From: Flavobacterium flevense
GTDB lineage: Bacteria; Bacteroidota; Bacteroidia; Flavobacteriales; Flavobacteriaceae
Reading direction: 5' to 3'
Assembly: GCF_900142775.1 (NCBI RefSeq)
Contig: NZ_FRCC01000002.1
Coordinates: 310,001-374,000 of the forward strand
DNA: 64,000 nt
The position numbers and the translations under genes were made by a program. The notes under the pieces are model-generated. The model worked only from the letters and a program-made list of their open reading frames with translations. It made no database searches and was not told where the DNA came from. This document shows, in pieces, positions 8,044-17,009 of this stretch (within the stretch, counting starts at the first letter, position 1; the number at the start of each line of letters is the position of its first letter).

Positions 8044-9711
8044 TTAAAATTTTACTGCTTTTTTAGGAACTTTTGCTCCGATAAACGTTTTCTTAGACAA
8101 ATCAGAAGTTGTTAAATCGATATTCTCAGAAGCTGCTCCATTGATAGTAACCGCTTTTGGAGAAGTCGAATTGAATTCCACATTTTTAAGCGACAAATTT
8201 TTAGCATTATAGATATCAAATACGGCGGTGTCTTTTAAATCTATAGCTGCATTTGTAATTTTAATTCCTTTGGCATCAATAATAGTAAACCCTTTGTCTG
8301 CCTTTACTTTCAAGTTAGTAATTTCAATATTTTCCAGATTCATTTCAGGCAAACCTTGTAAAAAAACGGCTTGATTAGCTCCTGCAATAGTGATGTTTTT
8401 CATCGAAATATTCTTAAACTGTGGCGTTTTTTCATCAACAGGAATCATTTTATTCTCTACTGGAGTTCCGCCTTCTTCCAGCGTTTCGGCAATTGATTTT
8501 CCGCCATAATACAAATTGAAAGAAATAGCCTGAGAAGGAATATTGGTCATGAAAATATCCGAAATAAAGATGTTTTCAACAACTCCTCCGCGACCACGAT
8601 TACTTTTAAAACGCAATCCCACATCGGTTCCCATGAAAGTACAGTTAGAAACATGCATGTTTTTTACACCACCGGACATTTCGCTGCCTACCGTCACACC
8701 ACCGTGTCCATGGTACACAATATTGTTTCTAATAATCAGATTTTCACATGGAATTCCTCTGTCGCGTCCGTCTTTGTCTTTTCCTGATTTGATACAAATA
8801 GCATCGTCACCCACATCAAAACTGGAGTTTTCTACCAATACATTTTTACAGGATTCTACATCAAGACCGTCTCCGTTTTGAGAAAACCAAGGATTACGAA
8901 CCGATACATTTCGAACAATTAAATCTTCAATCATTAACGGGTGAATGTTCCATGCCGGAGAATTTTGGAACACCGGTCCGTCAAACAATACTCTTTTACT
9001 GTTTTGAATACTTACCAATACCGGACGAAGAAAATCATGAATTTTTTCGAAATCTTCTTTGGTTTTCAAGTCCAAACGTACATTTTGATCTGCACCTTCA
9101 GAAGCATTCATAAAAACTTCCGATGGATACCAGCTGGTTTTAGATGCATTAAGCACACCACCTGATGCAATAACTTTTTTCCATTGACTTTCTGTCATCT
9201 TGCTTTTTTTAACCTGTCTCCACACTTCGCCTGAACCATCCCAGACTCCTTTTCCGGTGAAAGCCACATTTTCCAGGTTTTTACCATAAAGAGGCGAAAT
9301 ACAACGCCAGGTATTTAATCCTTCAAAACTGGTTTCTACTAATGGATACAAACTTTTATCCGGTGAAAATTTAATTAATGCTCCTGCTTGTGCATGCAAT
9401 TCCAGATTACTTTTTAAAATAATAGGTCCTGTTAACCAGATTCCCGGAGGAATAATTACTTTTCCACCGCCTTTTTTAGAAACAGCATCAATAGCTTTAG
9501 CAAAAGCTTCTGAATTTAAAACATCGCCACCACTTACAGCACCAAAATCTTTGATATTTACGGAATTATTGGGTATAACCGGTTCTTTGACTATTGCCAT
9601 TTTAAATTCAATTCCTTCGTAATTTGCATTTTGTGCTACGCTGTTTTGTGAAAAGCCCGAAAGCATAATAACAAAAGCAGCAAAAAGTAAATTTCTTGAT
9701 TTTTTTCTCAT
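8044..9711 (-). CDS. GH28 polygalacturonase-family glycoside hydrolase
   Basis: A secreted 555-residue right-handed beta-helix enzyme of GH28, which hydrolyses galacturonan or rhamnogalacturonan backbones. After a signal peptide (about 1-26) comes the N-terminal block VNIDFGAVSG-like NIKDFGAVSGGD, then the active-site set: NGDGLDVES with Asp281, VGDDAICIKSG with Asp302 and Asp303, GHGGVTVGSE with His336, and LRFKSNRGRGG, the equivalent of the RIK motif. All the catalytic residues are present. The long insert at about 150-230 and the total length resemble Bacteroidetes exo-acting GH28 enzymes, but the exact mode of action is inference. A TATATTTG -7 box lies 58 bases before the start. Confidence 0.94.
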   Translation of the reverse strand: MRKKSRNLLFAAFVIMLSGFSQNSVAQNANYEGIEFKMAIVKEPVIPNNSVNIKDFGAVSGGDVLNSEAFAKAIDAVSKKGGGKVIIPPGIWLTGPIILKSNLELHAQAGALIKFSPDKSLYPLVETSFEGLNTWRCISPLYGKNLENVAFTGKGVWDGSGEVWRQVKKSKMTESQWKKVIASGGVLNASKTSWYPSEVFMNASEGADQNVRLDLKTKEDFEKIHDFLRPVLVSIQNSKRVLFDGPVFQNSPAWNIHPLMIEDLIVRNVSVRNPWFSQNGDGLDVESCKNVLVENSSFDVGDDAICIKSGKDKDGRDRGIPCENLIIRNNIVYHGHGGVTVGSEMSGGVKNMHVSNCTFMGTDVGLRFKSNRGRGGVVENIFISDIFMTNIPSQAISFNLYYGGKSIAETLEEGGTPVENKMIPVDEKTPQFKNISMKNITIAGANQAVFLQGLPEMNLENIEITNLKVKADKGFTIIDAKGIKITNAAIDLKDTAVFDIYNAKNLSLKNVEFNSTSPKAVTINGAASENIDLTTSDLSKKTFIGAKVPKKAVKF

Positions 9712-9769
9712 TCTTATTTTTTTAGGTGTTATTTTTTGAATTTAATGACGAATGTAATCGATTATCCTA

Positions 9770-9777
9770 CAAATATA
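9770..9777 (-). promoter_or_regulatory. Promoter -7 box (TATATTTG) for GH28
   Basis: The minus strand reads TATATTTG at 9777-9770, with TTG at 9803-9801 after a 23-base spacer. This fits the Bacteroidetes -33/-7 layout and lies 58 bases before the GH28 start. Confidence 0.5.
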
Positions 9778-9880
9778 TTTAAAATTAATTGATTTATGAC
9801 CAATAAGCATACCACTCTTTTCGATACTTTATTGTTAAAACTTATAATCGAAAGTAAATAGCACTTCTAACAACAAAAAA

Positions 9881-9910
9881 AGCCCTCTTTCCATTTCTGA
9901 AAAGAGGGCT
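9881..9910 (-). terminator. Bidirectional terminator after the GH2 gene
   Basis: AGCCCTCTTT (9881-9890) pairs perfectly with AAAGAGGGCT (9901-9910), flanked by A and T runs on both sides. It lies just beyond the GH2 stop codon. Confidence 0.9.
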
Positions 9911-9930
9911 TTTTTTGTTATTAGCAATTC

Positions 9931-12357
9931 TTAATTAGTAGCGCTAATAATTAAAGTTGCTGTTTTTAAACCTTTTCCGGTAACGGTTAATTCCATAGTT
10001 CCGGCTTCTTTTTCAGACTGAACCAATACCACTAATTTTCCACTAAACAGTTTCATTGTTGGTAAATGAAATAGTTCTAACGAAGTTGCATCGCCATTAC
10101 AAGCTGCTTTATACTTTCCTTTTCCTTTTACTTTAAATTGCAATTGGTTGGTAAGTGTAGGACATGGAACTCCATTTTTATCCACTACCGAAACAGTAAC
10201 ATAAGACAAATCTTTTCCATCGGCTTTTATGGTTTTTCTATCGGCATCAAGCACAATTTGGTATCCTTTTCCAGCGGTATGAATTTCCTCTTCGGCAACC
10301 GCTTTTCCATTTTTATCAAAAGCAACTACTTTTACAGTTCCTGGTTCGTATTTCACATCCATCCACATCAAACGGTATCTGTTTTGCGGCGTTGCATTGC
10401 TCTTTTTTTGAATTCCCATACTTTTACCATTTACAAAAAGCTCTGCGCTATCATAATTGGTATAAACAAATACCGGTGTTTGCTGACCTTCGCGTCCTTC
10501 CCAATTCCAATGTGGTAAAATATGCAAAGTTTCTTTTTCAGTGTTCCAACGGCTTCTGTACAAATAGAATCGATCTTTAGGTAAACCCGCTAAATCGCTG
10601 ATGCCAAAATAAGAACTACGGGATGGCCATTTCTCATCATAAGGCGTAGGTTCGCCCAAATAATCAAAACCAGTCCAGACAAATTCGCCTATAACCCAAG
10701 GTTTATCATCTTGTAAAACAAAATCTTCATCAGGTACATTCGACCAGCTGCAAGCTTCTAAATCATAAGAAGAACTTTGAAAATCAGGATATTGTTTGTT
10801 TTTTTCCTGAACTACTGGAAATTTATAAATTCCTCTTGAACTTACGGTAGATGCCGTTTCAGAACCTAAAATAAATCCTTGCGGGAATTTCTTAAAAGCT
10901 TCTTCGTATAAATGCACACGATAATTCAATCCCGGAATATCTAACAAGGCTCCAAAACCAGATTCCATAGTTGCTTTTACCTGATCCATACCAACAGTAA
11001 CCGGTCGCGTAGGATCTTCCCGGTGGAAAATTTCCTGTAGCCATTTGGCACGTTTTACTCCCGCTTCTCCCCATTGATCCGGAACTTCATTTCCAGAACT
11101 CCACATTACAATAGAAGGATGATTTCTGGTAGCATGAACCAAATTAACGATGTCTTTCTCAGCATAAGCTTCAAAAAATCGGTTGTATCCATTTTTCACT
11201 TTTGGCTTTGCCCATTCATCAAAACTTTCAGCTAAGAACATAAAACCCATTTCATCACACAATTCTAATTGTTCTAATGATGGCATGTTATGTGAACTAC
11301 GAATAGCATTACAACCCATGTCTTTTAAAATAGTCAATTGACGACGCAAAGCAGCCACATTGATTGCTGTTCCCAAAGGACCTAAATCATGATGCAAACA
11401 AACTCCTTTAAATTTTCGAACCTCGCCATTTAAACTAAATCCTTTATTGGCTTCGTATTTTATATCTCGAATTCCAAAACGAGTCGTAACCTCATCTTTT
11501 AATTCGTCTCCTACAAACCATTGCGAAACGGCTTTATACAAATAAGGATTTTCCGGACTCCATAACTTAGGATTGTCAACTTTGATGTTTTGATCGAATT
11601 CATTTCCGAATTTTGTAGTCGCTTTGTCTGAACTTAATTTTTGTCCATTGGCATCAAAAACAGTCGTAACCAAATAGCCATTTTGGCCAGTAGCCTTTGT
11701 TTTTACATTTACTTTAGCTGCTTCCTTACTAATAAATGGTGTTGTAATGGAAGTTCCCCATTGGTCAATACTCTCCTTATTTTTTATAATCAAACTAACT
11801 TTTCGATACAAACCGGCACCCGGATACCAGCGTGAAGCAAAGTCTTTGTTGGTTAACTTTACAGCCAACGTATTCTCTCCTGCGTTGATGAAATCAGTTA
11901 CATCAAAATAAAAATAGCTGTAGCCATAAGCCCATTCGCCCACCTTTTTTCCGTTTAAATAGATTTGTGGTTCGCTCATAGCTCCTTCAAAAAGCAGAAT
12001 TACTTTCTTTCCTTTCTCGGCAGCCGAAATCGAAAACTTGTTTCTGTACCAAGCGGAACCAACATGAGGTAAAGCACCTGTTCTTCCTGTTTTTTCGGAA
12101 GCTACTTTTTCGCCATTCTGAACAATAGCAACTGTCTGTTTGTCTATTTCTTTATCAAAAGGACCATAGATTGCCCAATCGTGCGGAACTGTTACTTTTT
12201 CCCATTTCGAATCATTAAAATTAGATTGAAAAGCATTCTCAAAATCTCCTTTTTGAAACTTCCAGTTGCTATCCAATTCTCTTACTGTTCGCACCTGAGC
12301 AAGGGAAATTTGTGTTATAATAAAAAAACTGAGGAGGAAAACTCTAAATTGTGTCAT
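9931..12357 (-). CDS. GH2 glycoside hydrolase (beta-galactosidase type)
   Basis: A secreted 808-residue GH2 enzyme. The order is signal peptide (1-20), sugar-binding jelly roll (about 25-200, DSNWKFQKGDF, VTVPHDWAIYGPFD, YPGAGLYRKV), immunoglobulin-like domain, TIM barrel (about 300-600) and C-terminal beta domains. The GH2 signature GFSLNGEVRKFKGVCLHHD is present. The acid/base Glu is in MWSSGNEVPDQ and the nucleophile Glu in WVIGEFVWTGFDYLGEP. In a pectin locus this is most likely an exo-beta-galactosidase acting on rhamnogalacturonan side chains, though GH2 also covers beta-glucuronidase and beta-mannosidase activities. It has its own terminator and is followed by a repeat-filled gap on the upstream side. 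Confidence 0.93.
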   Translation of the reverse strand: MTQFRVFLLSFFIITQISLAQVRTVRELDSNWKFQKGDFENAFQSNFNDSKWEKVTVPHDWAIYGPFDKEIDKQTVAIVQNGEKVASEKTGRTGALPHVGSAWYRNKFSISAAEKGKKVILLFEGAMSEPQIYLNGKKVGEWAYGYSYFYFDVTDFINAGENTLAVKLTNKDFASRWYPGAGLYRKVSLIIKNKESIDQWGTSITTPFISKEAAKVNVKTKATGQNGYLVTTVFDANGQKLSSDKATTKFGNEFDQNIKVDNPKLWSPENPYLYKAVSQWFVGDELKDEVTTRFGIRDIKYEANKGFSLNGEVRKFKGVCLHHDLGPLGTAINVAALRRQLTILKDMGCNAIRSSHNMPSLEQLELCDEMGFMFLAESFDEWAKPKVKNGYNRFFEAYAEKDIVNLVHATRNHPSIVMWSSGNEVPDQWGEAGVKRAKWLQEIFHREDPTRPVTVGMDQVKATMESGFGALLDIPGLNYRVHLYEEAFKKFPQGFILGSETASTVSSRGIYKFPVVQEKNKQYPDFQSSSYDLEACSWSNVPDEDFVLQDDKPWVIGEFVWTGFDYLGEPTPYDEKWPSRSSYFGISDLAGLPKDRFYLYRSRWNTEKETLHILPHWNWEGREGQQTPVFVYTNYDSAELFVNGKSMGIQKKSNATPQNRYRLMWMDVKYEPGTVKVVAFDKNGKAVAEEEIHTAGKGYQIVLDADRKTIKADGKDLSYVTVSVVDKNGVPCPTLTNQLQFKVKGKGKYKAACNGDATSLELFHLPTMKLFSGKLVVLVQSEKEAGTMELTVTGKGLKTATLIISATN

Positions 12358-12459
12358 CTTAGGTTTTATGATTGGTGATTGTTAAACTTATAAAGTTTAT
12401 AAAAGTAGTTAGTTTCTAATTGTAAATCAAAATAATTTAAACTGTACTCCAGTCAAAAA

Positions 12460-12604
12460 GGGTTTCAATTGCCTCCTGCTTTAGCTGGAGGTCAACTAAG
12501 TTCAAAGATAAATTGGCTTTAGCCAAAAAAGAAACAACTTGCTTTGGCTAAAGCCTTGTATTCTATCTAAATTATAATCCTCCAGCTAAAGCTGGAGGCA
12601 ACCC
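12460..12604. repeat. Second nested palindromic element with cloverleaf layout
   Basis: The outer arms are 12460-12491 and 12579-12604. Each holds a palindrome of the form CCTCC-AGCT-TTAGCTGGAGG, and the arms are inverted copies of each other, ending in GGGTT and AACCC. Between them lie two smaller palindromes, TTGGCT-TT-AGCCAA (12513-12526) and GGCT-AA-AGCC (12546-12555). The layout matches the element at 5795-5937 although the bases differ. The rest of the gap up to 12686 is AT-poor non-coding sequence with short inverted repeats. Confidence 0.7.
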
Positions 12605-12686
12605 AACAATATCCATTTTCTCGCTCTCCTTTGCTCCGCCAGTTCGCTGTTGCTCGTGTGGAGAGGACTGGTGAGAGGAAACAAAA

Positions 12687-12720
12687 AACCCCTCTTTCCA
12701 ATAATCAGAAAAGAGGGGTT
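12687..12720 (-). terminator. Bidirectional terminator after the transporter gene
   Basis: AACCCCTCTTT (12687-12697) pairs with AAAGAGGGGTT (12710-12720), followed on the minus strand by TTTTTTG. It ends the operon that starts at 20449. Confidence 0.9.
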
Positions 12721-12748
12721 TCCAAATTTTATAAAAAAAGCAATTAAG

Positions 12749-14044
12749 CTACTTTTTCACCTTGTGTCCAAAAACACCAAAGTAAAGAATAATCAAAAAG
12801 CACACTAACGGAATCAAATAACCTGACTGAATATCATCATGATTCATATCGATCAAAGTTCCCATTCCATAAGGTAAAATAGCTCCACCTATTATAGACA
12901 TTACTAACCAGGAAGAACCTGTTTCAGTATTGTTTTTCAAACCTACTAAGCCTAAAGCAAAGATTGTTGGGAACATAATGGACATAAAAAACCCAATACC
13001 CCATAAAGCATAAATCACGTAAACACCTGTTCCGTAGATTGCCACTGCACAAAGAATTGTACTTAAAACGGCATAAATGGAAAGCAACACATAATCTTTT
13101 ACAAACTTCAAAAAGAAAGTTCCTGTAAATCTCCCTATCATAAACAACAATCCATAAATACCATAATAATAAGCAGCCATTTTTTCATCTAATCCAGCTT
13201 CTTTTTGAGCAATTCTAATAAAGAAACTCGTTACACAAACCTGAGCTCCTACATAGAAAAACTGAGCAACTACAGCCCAACTCAAATGACGGTGTTTTAA
13301 AACCGAGAAAAATCCGGGCTTTACCTCTACTTCTGTATGCTCTGATTTCATAGATGGTAAGTGCATGAAATAAAACAAAATAGCTACTAAAACCAAAACG
13401 GTTCCTAAAACAATATAAGGCATTTTTACTGCTGCCGCTTCACTGGCTAAATAAGATAATCTTTCTGCTTCCGGCATCGCTGCCATTTGTTCTGGAGTAT
13501 GATTAATCCCTGAAAGAATAAAAAAACCTCCCAAAAATCCGGCTACTGATACCGCTAATCCATTAAAAGAAGCGGCCAAATTCAATCGAAAAGAAGAAGA
13601 CTCCGGTGGTCCTAAAATGGCGGCATAAGGGTTCGCACTGGTTTCTAAAATAGTTAATCCGCAACCAATGATAAATAAAGCTATTAAAAACATATCATAA
13701 GACCTAGTATTTGCTGATGGTACAAAAAGAAATGCTCCTGTAGCAAAAACTAATAAACCTGTAATGATACTATTTTTATATCCTATTTTTTTTATAATCA
13801 TTCCCGCCGGAATTGCCATTAAAAAATAAGCCAAATAAATAGCAGTATCAATCAATGTAGATTGTCTATTATTAAGCTGACAGGCTTTTTTAAGGTGCGG
13901 AATTAAAATTCCGTCTAGACCGTGAGCCATTCCCCAAAGGAAAAACAGCGACGTGATTAATATAAAAGGCAACACATAATTAGGACCTTTTCCCTTTCCT
14001 GTTGGCGCGTTGTGCTGGTCACCCATTTGGTTTGTTACTTGCAT
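12749..14044 (-). CDS. FucP-like MFS sugar:proton symporter
   Basis: A 431-residue inner-membrane transporter with about twelve hydrophobic segments, of the fucose/glucose/galactose:H+ symporter branch (FHS) of the major facilitator superfamily. The family signature FFLWGMAHGLDGILIPHLKK lies in the first helix, followed by LIDTAIYLAYFLMAIPAGMI and a GYKNSIITGLL loop. FHS members carry L-fucose, galactose, glucose or similar sugars, and the exact sugar cannot be told here. The gene is the last of the minus-strand operon, 18 bases after the MaoC-type gene, and a strong terminator follows. Its presence suggests that the operon handles a neutral sugar or deoxysugar, perhaps one released from pectin by the nearby enzymes. 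Confidence 0.9.
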   Translation of the reverse strand: MQVTNQMGDQHNAPTGKGKGPNYVLPFILITSLFFLWGMAHGLDGILIPHLKKACQLNNRQSTLIDTAIYLAYFLMAIPAGMIIKKIGYKNSIITGLLVFATGAFLFVPSANTRSYDMFLIALFIIGCGLTILETSANPYAAILGPPESSSFRLNLAASFNGLAVSVAGFLGGFFILSGINHTPEQMAAMPEAERLSYLASEAAAVKMPYIVLGTVLVLVAILFYFMHLPSMKSEHTEVEVKPGFFSVLKHRHLSWAVVAQFFYVGAQVCVTSFFIRIAQKEAGLDEKMAAYYYGIYGLLFMIGRFTGTFFLKFVKDYVLLSIYAVLSTILCAVAIYGTGVYVIYALWGIGFFMSIMFPTIFALGLVGLKNNTETGSSWLVMSIIGGAILPYGMGTLIDMNHDDIQSGYLIPLVCFLIILYFGVFGHKVKK

Positions 14045-14062
14045 AATTGATTTATTGGTTGG

Positions 14063-14506
14063 TTAATTTTTCCTCTTTACCAGTAACAAATGGTCGCAAA
14101 CCATCACTACTTCACCTCTTTGGTTGATAATTTCTACATGTTCCGTCACCGTCCCCATCTCCGGTCTTTTGGCTTCTCCTTTTTCAGAAATCGTAATTTC
14201 CGAATGAATCGTGTCCCCAATATGCACCGGTTTTACAAAACGCATTCGGTCATAACCCTTAGAAAAAGCTTCCGGATTAATCTCTGATGCTGTTAGTCCA
14301 ATTCCAATTGCAAATACCATTGTCCCGTGAGCAATACGTTGACCAAAAGGCTGTGTTTTGCACCATTCCTCATCCATGTGATGCGGAAAAAAATCGCCTG
14401 TATGTCCTGCATGCACTACAAAATCCGTTTCTGTAATGGTTCTTCCCAGCGTCACACGCTTTTCATTTAATTGGTACTCTTCAAAAAAAGTTGATTTGAA
14501 ATACAT
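14063..14506 (-). CDS. MaoC-like hot-dog-fold (enoyl-CoA hydratase type) protein
   Basis: A 147-residue cytoplasmic protein of the MaoC/(R)-specific enoyl-CoA hydratase family. The hydratase motif is visible: [20 protein letters not shown] followed by [13 protein letters not shown], with Asp and His in GDFFPHH at the expected catalytic positions. [16 protein letters not shown] completes the family pattern. MaoC enzymes hydrate or dehydrate acyl-CoA thioesters. Its place in an operon with two CoA-transferases suggests that the CoA ester they form is its substrate, perhaps a mesaconyl- or hydroxyacyl-CoA. The substrate is unknown. The gap to the upstream gene contains two palindromic repeats. 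Confidence 0.85.
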   Translation of the reverse strand: MYFKSTFFEEYQLNEKRVTLGRTITETDFVVHAGHTGDFFPHHMDEEWCKTQPFGQRIAHGTMVFAIGIGLTASEINPEAFSKGYDRMRFVKPVHIGDTIHSEITISEKGEAKRPEMGTVTEHVEIINQRGEVVMVCDHLLLVKRKN

Positions 14507-14516
14507 ATTTTTTAGT

Positions 14517-14580
14517 TTTTAGTCCTTAGTCCTTAGTGATTAGCCAAAATACTAAGGACTAATTGCTAAGGACTAGGGAC
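14517..14580. repeat. Intergenic near-tandem palindrome of TAGTCCTTAG words
   Basis: The segment repeats AGTCCTTAGT on one side and ACTAAGGACT on the other, so it folds back on itself. It is one of several such low-complexity inverted elements in this window. Confidence 0.6.
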
Positions 14581-14626
14581 TCTATTTATAATATTTTTTT
14601 GGGCGTTTTAACACGCTTTCCGCTGT

Positions 14627-14676
14627 ATCTTTTTATTTTGTCCTTCGACAAGCTCAGGATGACAAAATAAAAAGGA
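14627..14676. repeat. Palindromic repeat around CCTTCGACAAGCTCAGGATG
   Basis: TTTTTATTTTGTC (from 14630) pairs with GACAAAATAAAAA (from 14661), and the intervening bases contain the CCTTCGACAAGCTCAGG core that I recognise as a frequent intergenic repeat in Bacteroidetes. It lies between the MaoC and Gfo/Idh genes and could stabilise or end part of the transcript. Confidence 0.65.
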
Positions 14677-14709
14677 TGCCGCTTCAATCGTTAACGCAGC
14701 GACTCGTTT

Positions 14710-15780
14710 TTATAAATCGTTTTGTGGAATTCCTCCATTCTTGTTGCTCATATAACAGGCTTCCACCACTTTCATCGTTCCAAGAACGTTTTCAACACTG
14801 GCATGTAATACCGTATCCGAACCTTCTTTGTAACGCATCAGGTTAGCCATCGTTCCCACAAAAGCTTCCGGAAACCACGAACCTTCCAGCTGTACTTTTT
14901 TCCATTCGTATTTGCCGGATTCATTTTGCACCGAATATTCAAAAACATCTTCCAGACCCGCCGGATAGTTCATCAACAAGCCCATTTTAGCTTTGATGGC
15001 TCCTTTAGTTCCTTCCCATTTAATGTAACTTTCCTCATGTTCCGGACCAAAATGGTGATCGTGATTCGTATTAATCACCGCACGCATGGTATCGCCGTAA
15101 TCCAGAATAATAGTCGAACGCGAAGACGATAAATCCTTCAACGGATGTCTCCAGGTTTTAGCTAAAACCGATTTGGGATCACCCACAAACGAACGAATAC
15201 AATCTATATAATGCACACTGTGGAATAAAATCTCTAATCGCGGATGTACTTTGATTAAAGGGAACAACTCCCAGGGTGTATTTACAGTTACTTTGAATTC
15301 CATATCATACAATTCGCCAATGATTCCTTCGTTAATCAAATGACGGGCTGCTGCCACAAATGGCGCAAAACGCAACTGGAAATTAATAGCACCTACTAAT
15401 TTTTTTCTTTTGCAAACTTCCAGAATTCCTTTGGCTTCAGCCAGATCATTTCCCATCGGTTTCTGAATCAAAACTGCAGCGCCATCAGGTAATTGTTCTA
15501 ATATCTCAATATATTGTTCCGGTAAAACCGTGATATCATACACCGCATTGGCTGGAGCATGTCTAACCGCATCTGCAACGGTTTCAAAAGCGTGTGGAAT
15601 GCCAAATTCATTCGCCATTGCCTGGGCTTTGGCAAAAGTCCTGTTTGTAATCCCGAAAACTTCAAATCCTGCCATTTTATAAGCAGGTAAATGGGCATCT
15701 TTTACAATTCCGCTTGCGCCAATAATTACTATAGGTTGCTTTGTTTTAGGTAATTCGGGTTTATAGGGAATAGTTGTCAT
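14710..15780 (-). CDS. Gfo/Idh/MocA-family oxidoreductase
   Basis: A 356-residue NAD(P)-dependent oxidoreductase. The Rossmann fold is shown by IVIIGASGIVKDAHLPAYK and EVFGITNR, the cofactor loop by VLIQKPMG (the usual EKP with Gln in place of Glu), and the catalytic pair by HSVHYIDCIRSFVG, which gives the His-x3-Asp arrangement of the family. Members oxidise a hydroxyl of a sugar, inositol or sugar acid. The start overlaps the upstream stop codon by one base (TAATG), so translation is coupled to the binding-protein-like gene. It likely performs the redox step of the pathway encoded here; the substrate is not deducible. Confidence 0.88.
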   Translation of the reverse strand: MTTIPYKPELPKTKQPIVIIGASGIVKDAHLPAYKMAGFEVFGITNRTFAKAQAMANEFGIPHAFETVADAVRHAPANAVYDITVLPEQYIEILEQLPDGAAVLIQKPMGNDLAEAKGILEVCKRKKLVGAINFQLRFAPFVAAARHLINEGIIGELYDMEFKVTVNTPWELFPLIKVHPRLEILFHSVHYIDCIRSFVGDPKSVLAKTWRHPLKDLSSSRSTIILDYGDTMRAVINTNHDHHFGPEHEESYIKWEGTKGAIKAKMGLLMNYPAGLEDVFEYSVQNESGKYEWKKVQLEGSWFPEAFVGTMANLMRYKEGSDTVLHASVENVLGTMKVVEACYMSNKNGGIPQNDL

Positions 15781-17009
15781 TATAATATTTTTTCAATTTC
15801 AATTTGTGTATTTTTTAATAAATCTGCCGATGGAATGTCTGTTTTTAAAGCGGTCAAAACCATTTGGTCTATCAATATGGCAATGTCTGGCCAAACTGCG
15901 ATTTGTGGCAAAGTCAGTGCATTTTCATGCAAACTTTCCAGTTTGTGGTAATACGGAATGGTTTCGTTAATCTCAGCATCTTTCCATGTTGATTTTCTAC
16001 AGCCTATTCCGCCTTCATTTGTTAATAATTTATCACTTTCGGCAGTAGTGGCAAATCGTAAAAAATCATACGCTAATTTTTTGTTTGTACTTCCGGTTCC
16101 TATGGTGTACAACCAGTAGACATTCAACGAAGCAGTTTTTCCGCCTACCGCAAACGGTAAGGTAGTGACATCTACTTTTCCTTTAACTCTGGATTCGGCA
16201 ATAACTTCACACATGGAAGCAAAACCAAACCAGTTGATTGTCATAGCAGCTTCTCCATTGGCAAAAGCCATACCGGCTTCAACCGAACCAAAATCGGCAG
16301 AGCCAGGGTGAACAGCAGCAGTGTTTTTAACAATATAACGGTAATAATCTAAGGTGTCAATTGCAGCTTGTGTGTTGATATTCATATTATTTTCGGCATT
16401 TAATAAAGAACCGCCACGGGTCCATAAATGCAGGCAAAAATCAAAAACCATATTGTGTCCATCAGGATAATTGGCAAAAACACAGCCGTATAATTTTTCG
16501 TTAGGACGATTAAAAAAAGTAGCGATTTGCTCAAATTCTGTCCAGGTTTTAGGCGGAGCTAATTCGTAACCAAACTGTTTTTTAAAATTCTCTTTTTCTG
16601 TCTGATTTTCGAATAAATCTTTTCTGTAAATCAAGCATTCGGGACCATCGTGAAAAGGCAATCCATAAATTCCTCCTTCAATTTCCTGCAAATGCAACAA
16701 AGAATTATGCCAGCCTTCGGGAAAATCCTGAGGTGCTTTTTTAGCAATAAAGGGTGTTAAATCCTCAACAGCATTAGCCTTGGCAGCATCAAAAATCCAG
16801 TCGGTATTCATGTGAGCAATATCCCAATTTCCTTTTTTTAAGCCGCCATCACTGATGGTTTGTTCATACAAATCATGCAATTCCATTGGCACCATTTCGA
16901 CCCCAATACTGATATCGTATTTTAAACAAAACGCATCCCAAAGTTGCTGCATGGCCGTTTCAAAAGGCCCAAATTTTCGAACTGCTATTCTAAAGACTGG
17001 ATTTTCCAT
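15780..17009 (-). CDS. Solute-binding-protein-like protein lacking a signal peptide (I)
   Basis: A 409-residue protein with the fold of family 1 extracellular solute-binding proteins of sugar ABC transporters. This shows in WDIAHMNTDWIFDAAKAN, GGIYGLPFHDGPECLIYRKD, LAPPKTWTEFEQIATFFN, GMAFANGEAAMTINWFGFAS and AYDFLRFATTAESDKLLTNE. Yet the N-terminus MENPVFRIAVRKFGPFE is charged and starts directly with the first beta strand: there is no signal peptide and no lipobox. No ABC permease or ATPase gene lies in the window. It therefore appears cytoplasmic. The start is fixed by the preceding CoA-transferase stop (TAA immediately followed by ATG). Its role is unknown; a sensor, carrier or substrate-presenting partner of the CoA-transferases is possible. 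Confidence 0.85.
   Translation of the reverse strand: MENPVFRIAVRKFGPFETAMQQLWDAFCLKYDISIGVEMVPMELHDLYEQTISDGGLKKGNWDIAHMNTDWIFDAAKANAVEDLTPFIAKKAPQDFPEGWHNSLLHLQEIEGGIYGLPFHDGPECLIYRKDLFENQTEKENFKKQFGYELAPPKTWTEFEQIATFFNRPNEKLYGCVFANYPDGHNMVFDFCLHLWTRGGSLLNAENNMNINTQAAIDTLDYYRYIVKNTAAVHPGSADFGSVEAGMAFANGEAAMTINWFGFASMCEVIAESRVKGKVDVTTLPFAVGGKTASLNVYWLYTIGTGSTNKKLAYDFLRFATTAESDKLLTNEGGIGCRKSTWKDAEINETIPYYHKLESLHENALTLPQIAVWPDIAILIDQMVLTALKTDIPSADLLKNTQIEIEKIL

Noticed and set aside
8543..8881. Plus-strand frame of 112 codons
   Set aside because: Antisense to the catalytic core of the GH28 gene.
10138..10518. Plus-strand frame of 126 codons
   Set aside because: Antisense to the GH2 gene, rich in Phe, Ile and His in a low-complexity manner, and without recognisable domains.
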